A program made the position numbers and the translations under genes. From Cladorrhinum sp. PSN259 (lineage: Eukaryota; Ascomycota; Sordariomycetes; Sordariales; Podosporaceae), in NCBI GenBank assembly GCA_033725935.1, contig MU867107.1, forward strand, positions 1 through 64,000: a DNA stretch of 64,000 bases. Direction: 5' to 3'. The notes beneath the pieces were generated by a model. The model made no database searches, was not told the origin of the DNA, and was given only the letters and a program-made list of their open reading frames with translations. The number at the start of each line of letters is the position of its first letter. Position 1 is the first letter of the stretch. Shown here one piece after another: positions 32,643 to 43,205 of this stretch.

Positions 32643-35361
32643 GTGGAGATATGTGACTGGAGTTGGAGAGAGAGATTATGTTGTATAGTCTTGCTGCGAG
32701 GAAGGATAAAAAACTTTTGTCAAAAAGTCTTCTTTGGGTTCGAGGCCGAAGTGGACGAAGATGGCGGGAGAGAAAAAAAAAGCTCTTTCGATGCCCAAAA
32801 AGTTAACTAGCACCATCCATGTGCTGGACAGCGGGACCAGAGTTTTGGCTTTTGATAACGCCCCACATTTAACCTTCAAGGACCCTCATGCTTTCCATCC
32901 CAGTAGGGGCCCCGTGGAAGGGGGAAAGGATGTCACCACTCATGGCTGTGGCTCTCTGACTTGAGAAACTTTTGACATCGGATCGCAACTGCCGTTTACT
33001 GGTCAATGGGTGTTGTCAAGGGACTCACTAGCCACGAGATGACGCATATGTTGTGGCGCTCCTGCCGCTGCAGAAACAATTTCAGCCTCAATGGCAGGGG
33101 TTTATGGAAGGGGTTACGGAGAAGCCCCCGCCACTTTGTTCCAGAAGGAGCGGGTCTGCGCCGGAAATCCTCAACGCGCCCCGCTTTCTCCCACAGCGTA
33201 CCAGACCAACCAACGCAGCGGAAAGCTCACTGCTAAATCTGGCAAATCCTGAACCTCTCAGATTGACCGAGTTTCGCGCCCAACCGAGATGATACAACTC
33301 CCACCGCCCACCCGACTCTCCGACACCGCACCCGTTCGGCCCAGAGAATAACACACGCCACCATGGGCGAATCGGCAACCCCTCGGGACATGTAGCCCGA
33401 GTTTCAAACCACCCTACGCTTCCCTGCTGAGTTGCGGTGTAGTAGTGCCTGGCGGTGAACGGCGTGGCGATTGAGCGAGAGACCGACGCAACATCATGTA
33501 ATATAATCAGAACAACAATAACCTCGGGTCAGGTGTCGGGCCGCCGTGGGTCATGGACAAGAGGATGGGTTATACTAGCGGCTGAGGACTCTGAGAGCTG
33601 AAGCTGCGGAATAAACTGGGGGTTTGTTTGCAATGTCAGGGGGGGCAGTCATGCTTTTACGATTAAAGACAAACGGGGCAAACCTATTCTTATGAGTCAT
33701 TCAGGCGTTTAAGGGTTTGATTGGGTTTCTATATAGGTACGGCAAGTACGGATATGGTTTTAGATTGGGTGTAATGCTGAATCGAATGATCTCGAGCAGC
33801 TATTCGGGGACGTTCATCTTTGGTGATAGGCGTTGTCATTATTGACATGATCTCTGCTTTTCTCCTTCCCTTGATAACAAGGGAAAAACAAGGCGAAGCC
33901 CAAAAGTTGAGTGATCGCTGTCGGGTTACCTATGTCCCTGATCTTGAACGGGAGCTTGGATATCTATACAAGATACGGCTTGCTTCCTAAGAGCAGATAT
34001 CACGGATATACTCATCTGGTATCTGCAAGGTTTCGGGTGCCAGTAATCACGCCCTCAACTATACAATCACCAACCACTATTTGCAGCCTGCTGAGCGGCC
34101 ACGAGCACGGAGTGTCCCACTGGGAAACGTCCCAACCAGTCATCCCGCTTTATAAACTGCCGTTTCCCCCTCAGCGTTATGCCCTTCTCACCCTACAGCC
34201 CTCTTCCGCGTCAAGTAAAAGCAAGGTACCGTGACCTGCCCCCATCCGACCCCCCCGGCCGAGTATCAATATACCACCAGTGCTGCGATACAGCATCATG
34301 CAAAATGCAGCCATCTACATAGACAACTGCAGCGCTGTGGGGGGCTGACTTAGGTCCAACGGGTGTTGCTATGTTGACATGCTGGAGTTGCAGGTTCAGA
34401 AGAATTGTGGGCGTGGGACGGTGAAGCGAAGACCAGAATCTTGGAAGGACTATTTAGGCATACCTGCTTCCTCTATTGACCAATGGCTGCCCTTTACATA
34501 CAACATCCCGCTCGCAGCCTATCACCAGATGCCCCAATACAGTTTGGCCCCGTCGCCCAATGGTATTGCGGTGTGAAGGTAGTAGCCCCAGACGGGGGAT
34601 TTGACGCGCTTAGCGTTCGACTGCCGACTTGGGCATCTCTTCGATTGCCCGGAAAACCCCTGGCAGGTGTATTAGGCCGCTGGGGTTATCGTAGCCTGTG
34701 CACACCACTTCGAGGGGGTGGTAGCAGGTGACCCTTTTTACCTTTTTTCCCCCTCTTTTTTTTTCTCTTTTTTTTCCTCCCAAGCTATACTAGGAACTAA
34801 CGGGATAGTATGGAGAGTGGATGATCGCGGTAGGAGCGGCTGTTGGTCCTTGGTAGCTTCTTCCTTAAAAGAAGTGAAAGAAAAAAGAAGAAGAAGGAAG
34901 GAAGGAAGGAAACAACTAGCTTATGCATCCTTACGCAGACTGTTAATCTTGCCCGCATGCAATTCGCGCTTCTACCACCGTTCCGCTCTGCGGACCTTGC
35001 ATTCCTCATCTTTATCACTGATTAAATAATAACATTTCTTTACTCTCCCCTGCGGTCATCACATATCCACCTCGTTGTTTATTACTGCTGGCTGTACCTG
35101 GAAGATGTCGATGACATATACCCCAGTTCGAATAATGATGTAGCCAGTGCATTTATCAAATTGACTGCAAAAACCCAATTCTGGGTTGATTTTACCCCAC
35201 AGTTGCTAAGTATGGCGGGGCAATCTGTGCCTGGCGACTGCCTTTCAGTGATTGATGATTATGCCTGTTGCTTCCAACGAAGAATTGTTTGAACTCTCTG
35301 TCCTCGCTCGCAACAACAAAGTGACTGGGTTGAACAACCGCCGACAACACAGTTCGCAACT
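32643..35361. other. 2.7-kb interval upstream of SKI2, no gene recognised
   Basis: A C/T-rich tract at 34732-34782 and GAAGG repeats at 34870-34910 are the only clear sequence features. Frames of up to 107 codons (33911-34234) lack motifs. It presumably includes the promoter and 5' UTR of SKI2 and of the divergent DUF427 gene. Confidence 0.4.
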
Positions 35362-38300
35362 ATGGCGGCCGAACTGAGCGAAGCCATGCAACGGCTTCAG
35401 CTCGCCGAAGAAGACGGCGATTTCGTGATTGATGACATCCTTGATCGCAAGGTAGCTCCCAAGCCACGAAACCAAGACCCAGACCAACTGCGAGCCCAGC
35501 TTGAAAACAAGTACCTATCGCCCTCTACAACCTTCTCGGACGAGTGGCTCAATAAGTTACAACAACGATGGGACACCCCCACCGATTTCTCTCTACTCTT
35601 CCGCGTGGCGCCGACGCAAACCCGAACCGTCACTCGCTTCGTTCGTCACGGCCTCGAAGGTCGGGTGACTGGCTACCGTAATGTCACGGTTCCAGCGTCG
35701 CATGCCACAGCAAAGTCGAGCACGTCGATGCTTCGAAAGCCGGCTGGTCGAGCTGACTTTGTGCGCGGAGGTGCGGGGTTCTTTCCATTCGCACCCGGCG
35801 GATTAGAGGGCATTGAGTCGGCTGCCGCATTGGAGGACAAAATTCGGGCCTCGGCCGCAGCGGAGGACGCAGATAGCAGCAAGAAGCTTGAGCGAGTCAT
35901 CAAGCTAGGAGAAGGTGGCCTGTTAGAAGTTGCTCCGGGGCTTTCACGAGGCATTGACTTTAGCAAGAGACGGAAGCTCGCTGATGCTGAGAGCGAGAAG
36001 CAAGAGAAGGAAGTCGAGGCCGTCCTTGACCAGGAACCCGAAGCTGCGCCTGGTGGCGAGGATAATGAGGATGGAGAGAATGCGAATGCTCTTGCCGTCG
36101 ACGGCACCTCGGGCGATGACGAAGAGAATGGGGACGATCTTGAAGACATCGATGCAATACTACCAGTGGAATTTCCGGCCCTGGAGCCGCATGGCAAACT
36201 GGCAGCGCCCAGCGCTAAGAAAGCAGGCCGCGAGTGGGCACACATGGTGGATGTGAACCGAGAGATGACCAACTTTAGGGAATTGGTGCCAGATCCGGCC
36301 AGGGAGTGGCCATTCGAGCTCGACACATTCCAGAAAGAAGCCGTCTATCACCTTGAGAATGGCGATTCAGTCTTCGTGGCCGCCCACACCTCGGCAGGAA
36401 AAACGGTTGTGGCCGAGTATGCTATCTCTCTCGCTGCAAAACACATGACCAAGGCCATCTACACTTCACCAATTAAGGCGCTCAGTAACCAAAAGTTCAG
36501 AGATTTCCGACAGGAGTTCGACGAAGTCGGCATTTTGACCGGCGATGTTCAGATTAATCCTGAGGCCAGCTGTCTCATCATGACCACCGAGATTCTACGA
36601 AGTATGTTATATCGCGGAGCCGATCTCATTCGCGACGTCGAGTTTGTCATCTTTGACGAGGTTCACTACGTGAATGACTATGAGCGTGGCGTCGTCTGGG
36701 AGGAGGTTATTATCATGTTGCCTCAGCATATTTCCCTTATCTTACTCTCTGCAACCGTTCCCAACACTCATGAGTTCGCCTCTTGGGTAGGACGTACGAA
36801 GCAGAGAGATATTTATGTCATCTCTACACCGAAGAGACCAGTCCCCTTGGAGCACTATCTATGGGCCAACAAGGGCATTCACAAGATTGTGGACTCGGAC
36901 AAGAAATTCTTGGAAAAGGGGTGGAAGGAAGCGAACGCTGCGTTGCAAGGCAAGGATAAGCCTCCCAAGGCTATTGAACAGGCTCCCCCAGCTCGTGGCG
37001 GTGGCAACCAGAGAGGTGGAGGCCGTGGAGGCGGTCCACAGAGGGGCGGCAACCAGCAACGGGGCGGCGGGAGAGGAGGTGGGCAACAACGTGGAGGCAG
37101 AGGCGGGCCGACCCGTGCAAGCCATAACCCAGGACATATGGGTCGGGCCGGTAGACCAGGAGGCTTCACCTCCGCAGCCCAGGACAAGAACCTCTGGGTT
37201 CATTTGGTTCAGTTCCTGAAAAAGCAAACGCTTCTCCCTGCTTGTATCTTTGTCTTTTCGAAGAAGCGATGCGAGGAGAATGCTGATGCCCTCAGCAACC
37301 AGGATTTCTGCACTGCGCAAGAGAAGAGTGCGATCCATATGACGATCGAGAAATCGATTGCGCGGTTGAAACCGGAAGACCGAGTTTTGCCTCAAATTAT
37401 CCGCCTGCGTGAGTTGCTCTCGCGAGGTATTGCTGTACACCATGGTGGCTTGCTCCCAATTGTCAAAGAGCTTGTCGAAATTCTTTTTGCTCAAACGCTC
37501 GTCAAAGTCCTTTTTGCAACCGAGACATTTGCAATGGGGTTGAACTTGCCTACCAGGACGGTCGTGTTTTCTGGATACAGAAAGCATGACGGGCACTCGT
37601 TCCGCAACCTTTTGCCTGGAGAGTACACTCAGATGGCCGGCAGAGCCGGAAGACGTGGTCTCGATACTGTCGGATCTGTCATCATTGTGCCTCCCGGTGG
37701 TGATGATGCGCCTCCAGTTACTGATCTCCGTCAGATGATTCTTGGCGAGCCTAGCAAGCTCCGGTCACAGTTCCGTCTGACCTACAACATGATATTGAAC
37801 CTGCTACGCGTTGAAGCGCTCAAGATTGAGGAAATGATTAAGCGAAGTTTCTCAGAACATGCCACTCAGCAACTACTCCCGGAGCATGAGAAGGCAGTCA
37901 AGCTATCCGAAGCGGATTTGGCAAAGGTCAAACGTGACTCTTGTCCGGTTTGCGATGTTCACATGGATGAGTATCACCAGGCCGGCGAGGACTACAAGAA
38001 GTTGACGGAGGACCTGTACCGAGCGCTTTTGGCGATTCCAATTGGTCGCAAGATGTTCTCGCCTGGAAGGCTTATCGTGTGGAATAAGGAAGGCGTGCGC
38101 ACTCCCGGCATGCTCCTTGCTGAAGGGGCGAGTGTCAAGAGCAGTGCAACGAGTCTGATGGTGCACGTTCTGGAGATTAAGACGAATCGAGAGATTCGCA
38201 ACGACACGGACTTGCTCCCTTTCGTTCTTCCCCTCAGGAAGCATCTCACTCCGCTTCCTCAGGCTAAGAAGCACATCAACACCAAGACTCTTCACGTGCC

Positions 38301-39240
38301 CCTGAATGAGGTCATTTGCCTCACCAGGCATATCGTGAAGGGTGTCGCGCCGGAGATCTTTCACGGCGGAGAAGGGTACAACAAAGCCAAGGAGATTCTG
38401 CACCAGATTTGCAAGAGCTGGACTACGGATATCTGGGATGAAATGGATATGGGTCGCATAAAGAGCCTAGCGATCCACGACATCATCGGCAAGCGGCAAG
38501 AGGCCGAGACAAAGCTTGTCAAGTCCCCCGCCGTGGAGTGCAAGAGCTTCCTAAAGCACTATGCAATGTGCCATGATCAGTGGCTTATCCGCACTCAAAT
38601 AGACCAGCTGCGCCAGTCTCTCTCTGATCAAAACTTGCAGCTCTTGCCCGATTACGAGCAGCGCATCCAGGTTCTCAAAGACTTATCCTTCATCGATGAC
38701 GAGACCCGCATCCAGCTGAAGGGCAAGGTGGCCTGTGAGATCCACTCGGGCGACGAGCTTGTCCTGACCGAGCTGATCCTCGAGAACGTGCTTGCCGACT
38801 ACGAGCCCGCAGAAATTGCGGCGCTCCTTTCGGCATTTGTTTTTCAGGAAAAAACCGATTCGGTTCCCAAGTTGACGGCCAACCTGGAGAGGGGAATGAA
38901 GACGATCGTTGAGCTATCAGAGAAGGTCAATAATGTTCAGACCTTACATCAGGTCATCCAGACTTCAGACGAGTCCAACGACTTTGTGAGCAAGCCCCGG
39001 TTCGGTTTGATGGAAGTTGTTTACGAGTGGGCTCGGGGTGTGAGCTTCAAAAACATTACGAACTTGACGGATGTTCTCGAAGGTACGATCGTCAGGACCA
39101 TCACGCGATTGGATGAGACGTGTCGTGAGGTCAAGAATGCGGCTAGGATCATTGGTGATCCCGAGTTGTATCAGAAGATGACGGTCGCGCAGGAGCTGAT
39201 TAGACGCGATATTACGGCCGTTGCTAGTCTTTACATGTAG
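35362..39240 (+). CDS. SKI2: Ski2-type RNA helicase of the cytoplasmic exosome
   Basis: DExH-box helicase of the SKI complex (Ski2-Ski3-Ski8), which feeds mRNA into the cytoplasmic exosome for 3'-5' decay. It is an intronless ORF of 1292 residues, close to yeast Ski2. Seen in order: acidic N-terminal arm, RecA1 with HTSAGKT (Walker A, about 343-349), TSPIKALSNQK, DEVH (432-435) and SATVPN, RecA2 with GLNLPTRTVVFSG and QMAGRAGRRGLD (about 758), and a C-terminal DSHCT region ending in ARIIGDPELYQKM. Between RecA1 and RecA2 (about 544-600) is a run of RGG repeats, then HMGRAGRPGG. It reads through without stops or frameshift. The 3' end converges on CSM3. Confidence 0.96.
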   Translation: MAAELSEAMQRLQLAEEDGDFVIDDILDRKVAPKPRNQDPDQLRAQLENKYLSPSTTFSDEWLNKLQQRWDTPTDFSLLFRVAPTQTRTVTRFVRHGLEGRVTGYRNVTVPASHATAKSSTSMLRKPAGRADFVRGGAGFFPFAPGGLEGIESAAALEDKIRASAAAEDADSSKKLERVIKLGEGGLLEVAPGLSRGIDFSKRRKLADAESEKQEKEVEAVLDQEPEAAPGGEDNEDGENANALAVDGTSGDDEENGDDLEDIDAILPVEFPALEPHGKLAAPSAKKAGREWAHMVDVNREMTNFRELVPDPAREWPFELDTFQKEAVYHLENGDSVFVAAHTSAGKTVVAEYAISLAAKHMTKAIYTSPIKALSNQKFRDFRQEFDEVGILTGDVQINPEASCLIMTTEILRSMLYRGADLIRDVEFVIFDEVHYVNDYERGVVWEEVIIMLPQHISLILLSATVPNTHEFASWVGRTKQRDIYVISTPKRPVPLEHYLWANKGIHKIVDSDKKFLEKGWKEANAALQGKDKPPKAIEQAPPARGGGNQRGGGRGGGPQRGGNQQRGGGRGGGQQRGGRGGPTRASHNPGHMGRAGRPGGFTSAAQDKNLWVHLVQFLKKQTLLPACIFVFSKKRCEENADALSNQDFCTAQEKSAIHMTIEKSIARLKPEDRVLPQIIRLRELLSRGIAVHHGGLLPIVKELVEILFAQTLVKVLFATETFAMGLNLPTRTVVFSGYRKHDGHSFRNLLPGEYTQMAGRAGRRGLDTVGSVIIVPPGGDDAPPVTDLRQMILGEPSKLRSQFRLTYNMILNLLRVEALKIEEMIKRSFSEHATQQLLPEHEKAVKLSEADLAKVKRDSCPVCDVHMDEYHQAGEDYKKLTEDLYRALLAIPIGRKMFSPGRLIVWNKEGVRTPGMLLAEGASVKSSATSLMVHVLEIKTNREIRNDTDLLPFVLPLRKHLTPLPQAKKHINTKTLHVPLNEVICLTRHIVKGVAPEIFHGGEGYNKAKEILHQICKSWTTDIWDEMDMGRIKSLAIHDIIGKRQEAETKLVKSPAVECKSFLKHYAMCHDQWLIRTQIDQLRQSLSDQNLQLLPDYEQRIQVLKDLSFIDDETRIQLKGKVACEIHSGDELVLTELILENVLADYEPAEIAALLSAFVFQEKTDSVPKLTANLERGMKTIVELSEKVNNVQTLHQVIQTSDESNDFVSKPRFGLMEVVYEWARGVSFKNITNLTDVLEGTIVRTITRLDETCREVKNAARIIGDPELYQKMTVAQELIRRDITAVASLYM

Positions 39241-39655
39241 ACATCTATGCACGCATGGTTCTAAATGACTGGGTTATTGTTGGAAGTAGAAAAAAAGGCA
39301 TTATGGAGCGTGTTTTTGCTTTTCGCGGGCGCTTCGAGATATGGAAAGGGTTATGAATAGGTAAATGATGGGGTTGTCAAAAAGTTTATTTACCTGCGTA
39401 TAAAGCGCTTACATAGCTTGATATAACACATTTCCAAGTTCATATATCATGATCATATGAAGAATGTATCAAAATGTTCTTGAGATGGGAATAATAAAAA
39501 GGAACAAGACATAGGGGATAGTGTTCGTTGTCCCCCGTCGCCGCTATTTAGTTCATGAAGGATCAGTTGCGAACGTATACGCGTATATGTCTCCGAGCGA
39601 TGGGAAATGTGATTCAATTTCTGCCCTTGGGAAAACTGTTCATTACGTTGTACAT
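39241..39655. terminator. Shared 3' region of convergent SKI2 and CSM3
   Basis: The two genes end tail to tail with 415 bases between stops. Both 3' UTRs must lie here. AT-rich stretches occur at 39370-39480. No coding sequence is seen. Confidence 0.5.
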
Positions 39656-40942
39656 TCACCATAACCCATCCATCTCTGCCATGGCCTCTTCGTCCTCATC
39701 GAACGACGGCGCCGGTGCTTCTTGGGTCTTCTTTGAAGAGGTCGCTTGAGCTTCCGCCTCGGCCATGAGCGCATCGAGATCATCTTCCCCATCGCCTTCG
39801 ACCCTCTTTGCTTTCTCTGCAGATTTCGTGGGAGGGGCACTGGGGCCATTAAATGACTCTGCTTCGGCCATCAAAGCGTCCAAATCATCGTCGTCGTCAT
39901 CATCACCAAAATCGTTTCTCGTCAGGGCCGGCGCTGGCGCCGGCGCCTTGGAACTTCCATCTCCAAATATGCTCGTCGTCGTCCTGGGCTGCGGCGGTTG
40001 CGGTTTTGATGGCGCAGTCTGTTGTTGTGGTTGTTGTGCCTCCGCCTCGGCCATGAGAGCATCCAAGTCATCGTCATCTGGCATATCCCCAGAAGAAGAA
40101 GGTTTGGAGCCATTGCCAAATATGCTTCTTGAGGCTGCTGGTGGGGCGACCTTCTTCGCAGGCGCAGGTGCAGTTCCTTCCGCCTCCGCCATTAGCGCAT
40201 CTAGATCATCTTCGCCTGGCACATCTTGCTGCGCTGGCGCTTCAGTGCTGTTGTTTGCCCTTGGCGTAGCACCATAAACGTCCTCCTCATCACCAAACAG
40301 ATCGTCATTTCCTGGTGCTGGCGTCTTTTCTTTGCTTTGCGCTGCTGCTGCTGCTGCTGCTGCCTTCTCAAACACGGGCGCGACCCTCGCTGGTTTCGGT
40401 GCTGCACCGCCCGTGGAAGTGTAAATCGGAAACTCTGCTTCTTGCTCTTCCTCCAGATCCTCGGCCGACTTTGGCTTTCCCTCGTCAATCCATTTTAGTC
40501 TGGCGTTTCGCATGGTCGTCTTGTGCCCTGCCTTCTCGACCATGGCGAGCGCGTCAAGGAATGCGGCTTTGGGGAAGAGGTCGTCGAGCCATTCCTGGTA
40601 GAAGGAGAGGAGGCGGGCTGCGTCGGAGAATTCGTGGCCCTTGCCCTTGAATTTGAGTCTTGTTTGCGCCGTCTTGCGCAGCTTGGGAATGCCTTTCTCT
40701 GACAAGAGTCTGGCATCGTCGAGTTTTACTCTTGGTACCCTCTGCTTCTTCTTGTCGACTTCTGTTTCCAGACCGAGCACGTCGTCATCGTTTTTGCGTT
40801 TCTTGCTGGTGTCGTTCTTGTCTGCGCTCTTGTCGTTCTTTTTGGCGAGTTCGGGACTTGAGGGGAAGAGTTCGTCCCAGTCTTTGAGGTAATCCTCTTC
40901 TCTGGAGGTGGTAGTTGGTTTAGAGGTCGTATTCGGAGCCAT
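39656..40942 (-). CDS. CSM3: Csm3/Swi3 replication-fork protection protein (TIPIN homologue)
   Basis: Nuclear subunit of the Tof1-Csm3 (Swi1-Swi3) complex that stabilises stalled replication forks and supports the S-phase checkpoint. It is intronless, 428 residues from ATG 40942; the frame extends upstream with no ATG. The Swi3 domain is at about 75-165 (LSEKGIPKLRKTA, LKFKGKGHEFSDAARLLSFYQ, WLDDLFPKAAF, RNARLKWIDE). Before it is a basic stretch KKRKNDDD. The C-terminal half is low-complexity with the 11-residue motif DDLDALMAEAE present four times, each after an acidic run, and two SIFGNG/SIFGDG blocks. Such copies may serve as RPA- or partner-binding acidic helices; that is inference. Its 5' end faces the complex I subunit gene. 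Confidence 0.92.
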   Translation of the reverse strand: MAPNTTSKPTTTSREEDYLKDWDELFPSSPELAKKNDKSADKNDTSKKRKNDDDVLGLETEVDKKKQRVPRVKLDDARLLSEKGIPKLRKTAQTRLKFKGKGHEFSDAARLLSFYQEWLDDLFPKAAFLDALAMVEKAGHKTTMRNARLKWIDEGKPKSAEDLEEEQEAEFPIYTSTGGAAPKPARVAPVFEKAAAAAAAAQSKEKTPAPGNDDLFGDEEDVYGATPRANNSTEAPAQQDVPGEDDLDALMAEAEGTAPAPAKKVAPPAASRSIFGNGSKPSSSGDMPDDDDLDALMAEAEAQQPQQQTAPSKPQPPQPRTTTSIFGDGSSKAPAPAPALTRNDFGDDDDDDDLDALMAEAESFNGPSAPPTKSAEKAKRVEGDGEDDLDALMAEAEAQATSSKKTQEAPAPSFDEDEEAMAEMDGLW

Positions 40943-41308
40943 CTTGGAATCGTTGCGTGATTTCGAATTCAATGATTGATTCTGTAGGTTTGGGTATTGT
41001 CGCTGGTGTGTGTTTTAGAAGCTCCAGAGGAAGACGCGCTGGAGTCGGCGCGTCGCGTCAAGCTTGCCAAGATTCTTGTCCTCCATGTAAGTGGTTATGG
41101 CTTGTTCGTGGTGGGGGCGGGGCTCGGGGCTTGATATTTCTTGGCTGTGACGCCAAGAATATGGAGTTCCCAAGATTGACACCTCAGGCACCAACACCTT
41201 TCGAGCTTCAACTCCAGGGAAGCTTCAACTCGGTACTTGGACGTCAATTGACTGACCCCCCACCAGTATTCAAGACCCGCTCGACGACAGCACCCGTGGG
41301 CCGCCAAA
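40943..41308. promoter_or_regulatory. Divergent promoter, CSM3 and complex I 21-kDa subunit
   Basis: Only 366 bases separate the two ATG codons in opposite directions, so both promoters and 5' UTRs must share this stretch. I see no TATA box that decides a start for either gene. Confidence 0.5.
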
Positions 41309-42199
41309 ATGTCCAACCCCCAGTCATACCAGTTCACCAGTAAGACGGTCAAGACCGACTACCCTGTAAGTTTGGCATTTCTTTTTCTTCTGTGCGCGCA
41401 ATTGGTTTGTTTGGCTTGTTATGTTCGCTTGCTAACGAGAGCTTCTCCTCGAACTGCGTAGCTTATCGACAATGACCCGTACGTTTCCAGAGTCCCGATT
41501 TCTCACCATATCGGTATTTGATTCGAATCAACCTAACTCAATTGGCTGTTCAGGCACTTTAAGCGTGTAGTTCGGTACGCTCGGCCGTCCGATTATGCCC
41601 ACGGCATCGTCGCTGCTGCCGCAGGCCCCGGTATCTTCTACGCCATGGAGAGGCTTTCTCCAACATTCACTGGAAGGGGTGGTCTTGCCAGAGGATTGCG
41701 GTTGACTGGTGCTGTTGGTCTTTGCGGTGGTTTCCTCTACTTCTACCAACGCTCTATCCGTACGTCTTACATCACGTCGATTTCCCCTCTGTTCTCGACG
41801 GTACCGAGCCAAACATCGGAATTGCGCTGTGGATGTGGAATTTGGGGGCGGGAGGAACTTGTTTCTTGTAATCAAGGATGAATTGTCTCAGGAGGTTGCT
41901 GACAGCTATCTATAGTCCGATTCTACGGAGCGACCGAGAACGCCCGGGAGGTTCAGATGGATATGCGCGAGATGGTGGACAAGGTCAAGGCTGGCGAGTC
42001 GCTCTACGGCGAGAGCAGGCTGACACCCGCCATGCAGGGTGTTGCTGCCCGTCAGTCCAGATATTCCGCCCTCTTCTTCGATGTTCTCCCCTGGTTCAAC
42101 TTTGTCAACCACAACCAGCACGGTGTTGACACCGCCAAGTACTATCAGCAGGCTGAGAGGGAGTTGGAGGCCGAGCGCCTTGGTAAGGGCGGCCAATAA
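41309..42199 (+). CDS. nuo20.9: NADH:ubiquinone oxidoreductase 21-kDa (20.9-kDa) subunit
   Basis: Accessory membrane-arm subunit of mitochondrial complex I, as in Neurospora 20.9-kDa. Exons 41309-41365, 41462-41478, 41554-41759 and 41916-42199 sum to 564 nt and 187 residues, the size expected for this subunit. Motifs: YPLIDNDPHFKRVVRYARPSDYA, a hydrophobic region AAAAGPGIFYAMERL, GLRLTGAVGLCGGFLYFYQRS, then RFYGATENAREV and LTPAMQGVAARQSRYSALFFDVLPWFNFVNH. Exon 2 is only 17 nt (LIDND plus two bases). Splice sites are GTAAGT, GTACGT, GTACGT with AG acceptors. The third intron (156 nt) is longer than its neighbours. No cleavable targeting peptide is obvious, as is usual for this subunit. Confidence 0.94.
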
Positions 42200-42886
42200 A
42201 CTTGAGCAGAGTTTTGAGTGGGCGAAATCGAGGGGAACAGGGGGTGCTGGATCGGTAGTATCAGCGCCAGTTGTATATATCAATGTGGATGGCCGGCCGA
42301 GGTCTTTTGAGTCAACAAATATTTTCTTGCGTCAACCCGCTGATGGCCTTTCCACAATTTTATTTTTGGTGCATTTGAATTTGTTTGTCGTGCTGGAGAT
42401 GGGGATATTCGAAGTCTGAGTTACCCAGGGATTCTTGTTTAGGTCAGAGCGTTATCGGGCATAACCGGAAGAAAAAGAAAAAGAAACCCGAACAATTATA
42501 CATCACACTGCACAATGCATGTCACATGATTACCACATGAAATTGCTTGATTCACAAGGCACCTATCTGCCACGATTCGGTCGCAGACGCCACGACGACG
42601 CCCACAACCAAGATCTCGAGATACCTTTAACGGTCGCCAGATGTGGTGATAAGGCCAGCTGGCACACACACTAGGCAAACCTTCCACTTTAAATACGATC
42701 CTCCCATCCATCTTCTTCCTTTCACAACACACTTGAACCTCCGGGCAAGCAAGTCTCCAGAGACCCGTACCAGTAAGTCCTGCTTCTGTGTTCGTGAGAA
42801 GGCTTGTCCCCGTGCCAGCTAACAGAACCCTGCCTTATAGTCCAAACCAAGCCATTAAACAAGCACTCTCATATCACCATAAGGCA
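42200..42886. other. Intergenic with coding-like fragment leading into hairpin
   Basis: Holds the 3' region of the complex I gene. From about 42720 the sequence shows an intron-like segment (GTAAGT at 42772, TATAG at 42836-42840) followed by a short frame that runs into the left hairpin arm. It could be the start of a small transcript containing the inverted repeat, but this is weak. Confidence 0.35.
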
Positions 42887-43205
42887 CTGTGACCAGCCCG
42901 GTTCCGATATATTCATGAAGCTGATCATATCAGATACCTCGCCCGCAGAACAATGGCTATGGTGGCAAAAGCCACTCAAAGGCACCACGATTTAAGATCG
43001 GATATTGGGTAGATGGGAAGGTAGTCTTAATGAACATTTTGAGCAAGGCACTTCGAATCCTTAAAGACTACCTTCCCATCTGTCCAATTTCCGATCTTAA
43101 ATCGTGGTGCCTTTGAGTGGCGTTTGCCACCATAGCCATTGTTCTGCGGGCGAGGTATCTGATATGATCAGCTTCATGAAGATGTCGAAATCGGGCTGGT
43201 CACAG
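42887..43205. repeat. Long inverted repeat, two 142-bp arms, 35-bp loop
   Basis: The left arm 42887-43028 and the reverse complement of 43064-43205 align without gaps and differ at roughly nine positions. A transcript would fold into a long near-perfect duplex. The arms begin with ctgtgaccagcccg and include tcatgaagctgatcatatcagatacc and ggcaccacgatttaagatcgg. The forward arm has a short open frame (FMKLIISDTSPAEQWLWW). No transposase or terminal-repeat context is seen, so the origin (hairpin RNA locus, or a palindromic duplication of a gene piece) is open. Confidence 0.92.

Noticed and set aside
35673..37596. Long minus-strand ORFs (217 and 245 codons) opposite SKI2
   Set aside because: Shadow frames of a strongly conserved plus-strand gene.
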